From an uncultured Chloroflexota bacterium (GTDB taxonomy: Bacteria; Chloroflexota; Chloroflexia; Thermomicrobiales; UBA6265): a stretch of DNA of 7,078 nucleotides. Of this stretch, positions 1-3,691 are shown in pieces. The stretch spans positions 1 to 7,078 of the forward strand of contig CALGSZ010000030.1 of assembly GCA_937901745.1 (NCBI GenBank). The letters run 5' to 3'. Position 1 is the stretch's first letter. Every line of letters begins with the position of its first letter. The notes beneath the pieces are model-generated. The model ran no database searches and was not told where the DNA came from. It worked only from the letters and a program-made list of their open reading frames with translations. Position numbers and translations under genes: made by a program.

Positions 1-114
1 CGGGTAAGTCCGTATTCCATGATGCCCTCAATAGAACTGGACGTGGCAAGACTTGCGTACAACGTGCTTAGCGCGGTACGTGCGTACGAGGAAATCTATG
101 CGCGCACCAAGTAG
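1..114 (+). CDS. C-terminal end of an unidentified protein (partial)
   Basis: Frame 1 is open from the window edge and ends at a TAG at 112-114, giving 37 residues. The last 26 residues run ELDVARLAYNVLSAVRAYEE then IYARTK. This reads as an amphipathic helix with a basic tail, typical of a real protein C-terminus. Two consecutive ATG codons at 19-24 could instead start a 31-residue peptide, but I see no clear ribosome site before them, so a truncated longer gene is more likely. Codons such as ATA, AGA, CTT and TAT make it less GC-rich than the transporter genes downstream, in keeping with the accessory character of this end of the window. A strong hairpin begins at the stop codon. I do not recognise the family; coding status is moderately likely only. 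Confidence 0.35.
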   Translation, partial: RVSPYSMMPSIELDVARLAYNVLSAVRAYEEIYARTK

Positions 115-136
115 GGCGCCGGGACCTTCGGCGCCC
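114..136 (+). terminator. Hairpin at the stop codon, possible terminator
   Basis: GGGCGCCG at 114-121 pairs perfectly with CGGCGCCC at 129-136 around a 7-base loop. The stem starts on the last base of the TAG stop of the preceding reading frame. No T-run follows (the next bases are C-rich), so this is a terminator-like hairpin rather than a classical intrinsic terminator. It could serve either strand, because the decaying VOC gene converges on it from the right. Confidence 0.35.
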
Positions 137-228
137 CCCTGCGGCTCACGATCAAAGTCGGGAAGCTTGACGCGGGCCTCGGGTCAGTTGACACCCGGGG
201 GCTCGGCGTCTCCTTCGGGGACGGGCTC

Positions 229-567
229 TCAGGCGGATTTGTTCTTCTCGTGCCAGGGCTCCGGCTCCCGCAGCCCGACCTTGTTGCCCTCGGGGTCGAC
301 GATCCATGGGAACTGGCCGTTCTCGTGGGATTCCAGCCTCTTGAGGATCTCGACCCCGGCCGCCCTGAGATTCGCGATGAGGCCGCCCAGGTCGTCGACC
401 CGCTAGCTAATCATGAACGGCGCGTCGCTGGGCGCGAGCCAGTCGGTTTTCCGCTCCGCGACGTGCCGGATGGTGACGCCTCCGTCCTCGGCCCTCTCCT
501 CGGGGGGTACGGGATTCTCTGTAGTTTCGCCGTCTCGGCTTGTGGGGCGGCGGTGGGCGAGGAGCGA
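229..567 (-). pseudogene. VOC/glyoxalase-superfamily protein, 3' remnant with in-frame stop
   Basis: Read on the minus strand, the part after the internal stop begins RVDDLGGLIANLRAAGVEIL and contains FPWIVDPEGNKVGLREPEP, then ends with a TGA at 229-231. This matches the C-terminal half of vicinal-oxygen-chelate (glyoxalase/bleomycin-resistance) proteins, where a helix ending in AAGVE leads to a DPEGN turn. The upstream in-frame segment DWLAPSDAPFMIS also fits the family, which usually reads PFMINYRVDDL, but a TAG at 403-405 replaces the expected aromatic codon. The frame closes upstream at a TGA (568-570), and the N-terminal beta-alpha-beta part expected there is missing. In addition, the usual metal-ligand Glu of the VELWEP motif is Gly here (VGLREP). 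Nonsense mutation, missing 5' end and lost ligand together make this a dead gene. The adjoining IS256 fragment suggests the 5' end was lost to insertion or deletion. The family call is from motif recognition. Confidence 0.75.
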
Positions 568-636
568 TCAGCGACAGGCCACCGTAGATCCTCCGGTTGT
601 CCACTCGGCAGAGTGGGTTCAGGCCCGCAAGAGACC

Positions 637-641
637 AGGAG
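637..641 (+). promoter_or_regulatory. Ribosome binding site of the transposase fragment
   Basis: AGGAG lies seven bases before the ATG at 649. It decides the start: the same frame is open far upstream to 250, but that upstream part runs antisense to the VOC remnant and has no transposase-like sequence. Confidence 0.6.
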
Positions 642-648
642 ATCGACG

Positions 649-963
649 ATGACCTTTCACAGGAACAGTGGCATTGCCCAGCTCGGCGAGCAAGCCGGCG
701 GTGAGGGCGCGGAGGACCTCTTGCGGGCAATGGTCCACCGCCCGGTGCAGGAGGCGATTCAGGCCGAGTTCGACCGGTTCATTGGCGCAGGGCGGTTCGA
801 GCGGACCCCGACCCGCCGGGGCTGGCGCAAGGGCTTCAAGCCGCAAACGTTCAAGACGCGAGTCGGCAAGCTGGTCCTGAGGGTGCCGCAGGACTGCGAA
901 GGCCGGTTTCAGCTGAGCCTGTTCGAGCATTACCAGCGAAGCGAGAAGGCGCTCTACGTTTAG
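649..963 (+). pseudogene. IS256-family transposase, N-terminal fragment
   Basis: The 104 residues match the start of IS256-type (Mutator-like, DDE) transposases. Around residues 20-30 AEDLLRAMVHRPVQEAIQAE corresponds to the family's DLLREMVE...LMEAE helix. Next comes RFIGAGRFERTPTRRGWRKG, the IGA.RYER...YRNGYR segment, then TRVGKLVLRVPQD, the TRVGTLELRIPK strand, and finally HYQRSEKALYV, the RRSEKAL segment. Full-length members are about 400 residues, so the catalytic DDE core is absent: the frame stops with TAG straight after SEKALYV and nothing transposase-like follows. The N-terminus and its ribosome site are intact, so the loss is a 3' truncation. I found no convincing terminal inverted repeats, so the element's boundaries are unknown. 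It separates the broken VOC gene from the small frames to the right and marks past insertion and rearrangement here. It cannot be an active transposase; any role for the stub peptide would be speculation. Confidence 0.8.
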
Positions 964-975
964 AACCCGGCATCT

Positions 976-999
976 GCCGCCTAGAGGCGGCGCCTTTTC
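976..999 (+). terminator. Terminator-like hairpin after the transposase fragment
   Basis: GCCGCC (976-981) and GGCGGC (986-991) form a perfect 6-bp stem around a TAGA loop. It is followed by GCCTTTTCTTCT, a pyrimidine-rich tail with four T in a row. It lies 13 bases after the transposase-fragment stop. The TAG of the minus-strand frame at 981-1190 lies in the loop, so transcription from both sides converges here. Confidence 0.4.
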
Positions 1000-1190
1000 T
1001 TCTCCAGCAAGCGGGCTTGGCGCTTTGCCTCGCGCAGCGCGGCCTTCAGCTTATCTATAGAAGCGGGCTCGACTCCCAGTATTCGGCCGTAAAGCGTTTC
1101 TACCGTCCTAACGTTTTGGAAAACGACGGCCGACGTGATCTCTTCCCCTGAACAGCAGTACCGAAGCCAACGGCTTGCTCCGCTATCCAT
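981..1190 (-). CDS. Small basic helical protein or shifted 3' half of the preceding small gene
   Basis: The 69-residue frame overlaps the last 91 bases of the upstream small frame and lies in -1 phase to it. Its second half contains VETLYGRILGVEPASIDKLK and ends in EAKRQARLLEKKRRRL, an amphipathic, strongly basic helix that looks like genuine protein. Its first 15 residues (MDSGASRWLRYCCSG) look much less natural. The ATG at 1190 is preceded by GGGGGTGAG, a usable but unremarkable ribosome site, so coupled translation is possible. The simplest reading is that the natural protein starts at 1243, follows the first frame and passes into this one near 1145-1150, through a one-base change or ribosomal frameshifting. 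I could not find a canonical X XXY YYZ slippery heptamer in the overlap. Family not recognised. Confidence 0.35.
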   Translation of the reverse strand: MDSGASRWLRYCCSGEEITSAVVFQNVRTVETLYGRILGVEPASIDKLKAALREAKRQARLLEKKRRRL

Positions 1191-1243
1191 TGCTCACCCC
1201 CATCATCGGTGATGAGGGTACCGTAAGTGTTGCGATTATGCAT
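1100..1243 (-). CDS. Small hypothetical protein (47 aa) with a strong ribosome site
   Basis: ATG at 1243 is preceded by a perfect AGGAGG (complement of 1250-1255) with a six-base spacer, among the best start signals in the window. The product begins MHNRNTYGTLITDDGGEQWI and continues AEQAVGFGTAVQGK. After that the sequence turns into an unconvincing Arg/Ser-rich tail (RSRRPSFSKTLGR) and stops at 1100. That change of character coincides with the start of plausible coding sequence in the overlapping -1 frame (981-1190), suggesting one gene of roughly 85 codons in two frames. The same frame is open upstream to 1351, but I prefer 1243 because of the ribosome site. It lies downstream of, and on the same strand as, the HipA-like kinase/DUF3037 pair, separated by a 368-base gap, so membership in that operon is doubtful. 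I do not recognise the family. Confidence 0.45.
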   Translation of the reverse strand: MHNRNTYGTLITDDGGEQWIAEQAVGFGTAVQGKRSRRPSFSKTLGR

Positions 1244-1388
1244 GCCTATCCTCCTAGGCCTCTCAAGGACGCGCTTGGTGCTAGTAGGCAACTCGGTAAG
1301 AGCCCGCATCACACGTGCGACCTGCATTGCCGGGCGAGCGGGAGCCGACAAGGCTTCCTGAGAATGTGCGACCGCTCTGTCGACGTCA

Positions 1389-1415
1389 CATCAAGGCACG
1401 TTGCGGGCCTTGATG
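1389..1415. repeat. 9-bp perfect inverted repeat
   Basis: CATCAAGGC (1389-1397) is the exact reverse complement of GCCTTGATG (1407-1415), with a 9-base spacer. It is the first of two neighbouring hairpins in the gap downstream of the DUF3037 gene. No T-run follows on either strand, so it is not an obvious terminator. Confidence 0.6.
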
Positions 1416-1436
1416 GCGGCATACGGCAGTGCTCCG

Positions 1437-1460
1437 GTTCCTGACTCGCTGCTCAGGAAC
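1437..1460. repeat. 8-bp perfect inverted repeat
   Basis: GTTCCTGA (1437-1444) pairs perfectly with TCAGGAAC (1453-1460) around an 8-base loop, 21 bases after the previous hairpin. Six A lie just beyond it on the + strand (1469-1474). On the minus strand this means a T-run before, not after, the hairpin, the wrong order for an intrinsic terminator of the kinase operon. Confidence 0.6.
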
Positions 1461-1541
1461 GAGCGGGAAAAAATGCGCTAGGTCTCGCTAATGCTCCGAG
1501 TTATCGATCCCAGGTCGGCGGCTTGTCCTCCAGTATGCGCG

Positions 1542-1576
1542 AAAAACTGCTAAACTGCGGACTCTACTGCCTAGCA
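1542..1576 (-). terminator. Possible weak terminator of the kinase-DUF3037 operon
   Basis: On the minus strand TGCTA (from 1576) and TAGCA (to 1548) can pair as a 5-bp stem, and GTTTTT follows directly (A-run at 1542-1546 on the + strand). It begins 36 bases after the DUF3037 stop, where a terminator would be expected. The stem is short and its loop is long, so support is modest. Confidence 0.25.
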
Positions 1577-1611
1577 TAGGGGCCAGGTCGCGCATCGCGG
1601 GTCCACGCTGA

Positions 1612-2439
1612 TCAAGCGCTAATGTCCCGGCGAATTGCCTCTATCACCTGGTCGATCCGATTCTCCGGTACCACGGCGCGGACAGCCGGCGCAGATTGGA
1701 GGATTGCTAGTGCGCGATCAAGCTTTCTTAGCGATGGGCCCTCTGTTGGCGGTGCTATGACGGCAGTGCATTGAAACTCCGCCGCGCGGGCAAGGTTAAG
1801 AAGACGGCCACTCCACATGTTGGCTTTGTCGACCATGTCAGCTGGATTAACGAGGTCAAGCGATATTGGTTCGAGCACCTGAAGGGTACCATTGGACCAG
1901 CCGGCATAGAAGGAATACTCGTATTCCTTTCCTCTAACCTCTACGCCACGTCGCAGCCGCGCGAGCAATCCCGCTTCGGTAAGTACTCGGTCCATGGCAC
2001 GCCTCATCGATTGCTCATCGCGGCGCTCCCTAGCGAGCTTAACTTCGTGTCGGAGCACGAGTTCGGCGAAGAGTTCATCCACGCGCCCGGGAAGGTCGTG
2101 AGTTACGCCGCCCATTACGCGTGACCATTGAAAGGCTCCATCATCAGGCGGAACGACTCCATGAACGATCTCCTCGAGAGAGGCGGGTGCGCCACGGAAG
2201 AGATCGGATTGGGCTAACTCCAATTGCAGAGCGCGAAGGCGGTCCTCCACGTGCCTGACTACGCGGCGGTAAGCCAGTCCGTCGAAGTCCGCGAAGAACT
2301 TCGACAACCGACTGTAGCGGTCGCTGACGCGAAACTGCAGTCCTGCTTGAGCAGACCAAGCAACGATCCCAACGTTCGCAAATTCCCCCGCTCCTACGTC
2401 GTGGACGTAGCGGAGTATGACGAACGTGTACGCGATCAC
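1612..2439 (-). CDS. DUF3037 domain protein, partner of the HipA-like kinase
   Basis: The 275-residue product begins MIAYTFVILRYVHDVGAGEF and continues ANVGIVAWSA. This is the hallmark N-terminus of DUF3037 proteins, in which a hydrophobic strand with an Arg/Val pair leads to EF.NVGV. Residues 1-130 fit this domain. After a charged helix (about 130-165), the C-terminal part has the pattern EYSFYAGWSNGTLQVLEPIS followed by DKANMWSGRLLNLA, which looks like a second alpha/beta domain I cannot name. There is no signal peptide, membrane segment or evident helix-turn-helix. The start is GTG at 2439, whose GTGA overlaps the kinase TGA. A perfect AGGAGG (complement of 2448-2453) inside the kinase gene stands eight bases before it, so the two are translationally coupled and probably made in fixed proportion. 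DUF3037 genes are, from general knowledge, frequent neighbours of HipA-like kinase genes. Acting as antitoxin, adaptor or kinase substrate is inference. Identification of the domain is fairly firm, its function unknown. Confidence 0.8.
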   Translation of the reverse strand: MIAYTFVILRYVHDVGAGEFANVGIVAWSAQAGLQFRVSDRYSRLSKFFADFDGLAYRRVVRHVEDRLRALQLELAQSDLFRGAPASLEEIVHGVVPPDDGAFQWSRVMGGVTHDLPGRVDELFAELVLRHEVKLARERRDEQSMRRAMDRVLTEAGLLARLRRGVEVRGKEYEYSFYAGWSNGTLQVLEPISLDLVNPADMVDKANMWSGRLLNLARAAEFQCTAVIAPPTEGPSLRKLDRALAILQSAPAVRAVVPENRIDQVIEAIRRDISA

Positions 2440-3242
2440 CGTAGGATCCTCCTGAGGTCGTCGCGAATATCACGGAACCGACTGTCACGCCCCTGTAGAA
2501 ATGTGAATATCCTATCTACGTCACCGGGAGAACGCTCCCACTCCGGCGGAATCCAGGAGCGGAGTAAGACGATATCTGTCCAGGGGAGGGCCCTCCAAGC
2601 GTCGAAAAGCTCCTCGTATAGCCGGCCTTGATTGGCAAGTGCGGTGAAGGTGGCGTGGCGTCGGACGTAGTGCTCCGGCATAAGGGGTGAGTCCGCAATC
2701 TGTGCGTCCGACCACTTGTGAACGGGCAGGGCTAGAGAGTGGTCGATCAAAACCACGTCATCGCCATTCCATAGGAGGTTCGGCTTGGAGCAAGTCCGAT
2801 CGCCATTGATCAGAGCGCAGTCAAATGCCATAACGCTCTCCAGCTGGCGGAGGAGCTCGCCGGTTGGGGAATACGACGGCAACCAGGGACTTCGGCCTGG
2901 GAGGTAGCGGGTGGCAAAATTGGGTCCCAAGTTGTTGAGGAGGACGTCGCGTACGGTATTGTCAGGAACGCTCTCGGCAAACTCCCTCGTTACTGTGGCG
3001 ATCCCGTAGTCGGGGACCGCTAGGCCGGCTGCACGGGCAAGAGCGGCGCATATCAGCTCGCATGCCAGGGAGGTCGGTCCGAAATGGCCCTCGGGCACAG
3101 CGGGCTGCCGGACCTTCAGGACCACCTGCGTTGGCCGGCCATCTGGCTCTCTAGCTACGACGAGCAGAGGATTGGAATTGCCGCTCGTGAGTATGCAGCG
3201 AAACTCAAAACATTGATAGCTGAGAGGAGGCTCCAAGTGCAT
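2436..3242 (-). CDS. HipA-like (HipA_2 type) serine/threonine kinase
   Basis: The 268-residue protein carries the landmarks of a HipA-fold kinase. VVLKV places a candidate ATP-anchoring Lys at 43. ACELICAALARAAGLAVPDY (about 60-79) is the helix with Glu62, followed by the loop leading into the hinge. NFATRYLPG (108-116) is a family-typical segment. FDCALINGDRTCSKPNLLW (140-158) is the catalytic loop, with Asp148 as presumed base and Asn155 as metal ligand. VLIDHSLAL (164-172) supplies Asp167, the DFG-like metal ligand. Classical HipA is about 440 residues with an N-terminal subdomain; this protein is much shorter and starts almost at the kinase lobe, like the compact HipA_2 group. All the catalytic positions I can place are present, so it is probably active on a cytosolic Ser/Thr target. 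HipA itself phosphorylates glutamyl-tRNA synthetase, but the target here is unknown. It is the first gene of a coupled pair with the DUF3037 gene, with no HipB-like gene beside it. The ATG at 3242 has no good Shine-Dalgarno and lies beside an inverted repeat. Toxin-antitoxin or defence roles are inference. Confidence 0.8.
   Translation of the reverse strand: MHLEPPLSYQCFEFRCILTSGNSNPLLVVAREPDGRPTQVVLKVRQPAVPEGHFGPTSLACELICAALARAAGLAVPDYGIATVTREFAESVPDNTVRDVLLNNLGPNFATRYLPGRSPWLPSYSPTGELLRQLESVMAFDCALINGDRTCSKPNLLWNGDDVVLIDHSLALPVHKWSDAQIADSPLMPEHYVRRHATFTALANQGRLYEELFDAWRALPWTDIVLLRSWIPPEWERSPGDVDRIFTFLQGRDSRFRDIRDDLRRILR
2448..2453 (-). promoter_or_regulatory. Internal ribosome site for the DUF3037 gene
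   Basis: CCTCCT on the + strand reads AGGAGG on the minus strand, eight bases before the GTG start and inside the end of the kinase gene. It is much stronger than the kinase's own start signal, suggesting that the DUF3037 protein may be made in excess over the kinase, as antitoxins usually are. Confidence 0.6.
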
Positions 3243-3245
3243 AAC

Positions 3246-3272
3246 GAATGATCCACTCGCTTGTGATCATTC
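3246..3272. promoter_or_regulatory. Inverted repeat at the kinase start, candidate operator or RNA hairpin
   Basis: GAATGATC (3246-3253) is the exact reverse complement of GATCATTC (3265-3272), with an 11-base spacer. The left arm ends three bases before the kinase ATG. As DNA, a dimeric repressor could bind here and block the operon. As RNA, the stem would cover the ribosome site region and could explain the absence of a clear Shine-Dalgarno. The symmetry is seen directly; its function is inferred. Confidence 0.45.
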
Positions 3273-3361
3273 TGACCGTATGTCTGGACCCTGCCGCAGA
3301 ATCGGCCGCGATATTGGTCCGCATCCCGGTGAGCTAAGCGTCTGGCGTAGTATTATCGGAA

Positions 3362-3381
3362 ATCCTCGTGCTAGCGAGGAT
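3362..3381. repeat. 7-bp perfect hairpin upstream of the kinase operon
   Basis: ATCCTCG (3362-3368) pairs with CGAGGAT (3375-3381) across a six-base loop. It lies about 120 bases upstream of the kinase start. On the minus strand it is followed by TTCC and an AT-rich GATAATACT, which could be part of a promoter, but no matching -35 is evident. Confidence 0.4.
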
Positions 3382-3393
3382 CTGTGGGCAGGA

Positions 3394-3415
3394 GAAACTC
3401 ATAAGAGACTCATAA
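3394..3415. repeat. Tandem 11-bp direct repeat
   Basis: GAAACTCATAA (3394-3404) is followed immediately by GAGACTCATAA (3405-3415), matching at 10 of 11 positions. The period is close to one helical turn, so both copies face the same side of the DNA, as in binding sites for cooperative regulators. The pair lies about 150 bases upstream of the kinase start. Confidence 0.45.
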
Positions 3416-3649
3416 CAGTATAGGTCGTAGCGGCCGTCATGGCAAACGGGTGCGAGGGGATTGGCTGATTTCAGACTGTAGGTCCTTGGGGGAGCCTACC
3501 AGGGATCCACCAGCGAGCGGCAGGAACGTGCCGCGGCTTGCTATGACCACATCCGTAGGCGACCGAGGTTCCCAACCGGTGCTGGCGGCTGCCAGCGCCT
3601 GTCGCCGCCTCCTACGATTCGAAGACGAACGAGGCCAGGACTGTGCCTC

Positions 3650-3670
3650 GGAGCGTTACCCGAACGCTCC
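3650..3670 (-). terminator. Hairpin downstream of the OPT transporter gene
   Basis: GGAGCGTT (3650-3657) and AACGCTCC (3663-3670) form a perfect 8-bp stem with a five-base loop. It begins 22 bases after the transporter's TAA on the minus strand. No T-run follows, so it would work as a U-less hairpin terminator or as a 3' end stabiliser. Its position is the main argument. Confidence 0.45.
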
Positions 3671-3691
3671 CCCGCCTCCCTCACGTCAACA

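Larger units (their letters stand above)
1244..1611. other. Non-coding gap with strong hairpins
   Basis: The short open frames across this stretch have no family-like sequence and no ribosome sites. What it does hold is two adjacent perfect hairpins (1389-1415 and 1437-1460) and, nearer the DUF3037 gene, a weak stem followed on the minus strand by a run of T. A structured RNA or a leader of the small gene at 1243 is possible. I saw no tRNA, no CRISPR-like repeat and no recognisable riboswitch. Confidence 0.4.
3243..3691. other. Non-coding region between accessory operon and transporter gene
   Basis: I find no convincing gene in these 449 bases; the long + strand frame entering at 3450 is antisense to the transporter. 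The stretch is rich in short perfect inverted repeats: 3246-3272, 3362-3381, 3517-3534, 3581-3596 and 3650-3670. It also holds a tandem 11-bp repeat (3394-3415). It must contain the kinase promoter, but no clear -35/-10 pair stands out on the minus strand. The base composition changes from mixed to strongly GC-rich at its right end, so the accessory/backbone junction probably lies in or near it. Confidence 0.5.

Noticed and set aside
250..648. N-terminal extension of the transposase frame back to 250
   Set aside because: This part is antisense to the VOC remnant and unlike transposase sequence; the AGGAG at 637-641 supports the start at 649.
1100..1190. Programmed -1 frameshift site in the overlap of the two small frames
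   Set aside because: No X XXY YYZ heptamer in the correct phase was found, so programmed frameshifting is not claimed; mutation or assembly error remains possible.
1771..2124. 117-codon + strand frame
   Set aside because: Antisense to the DUF3037 gene, no ribosome site and no family resemblance.
3600..3640. Possible tRNA T-arm (TTCGAA) in the intergenic region
   Set aside because: The flanking bases do not form a T-stem, and no anticodon or acceptor arm fits on either strand.
1244..3691. CRISPR array or retron
   Set aside because: The hairpins are not regularly spaced copies of one repeat, and no cas or reverse-transcriptase gene is present.
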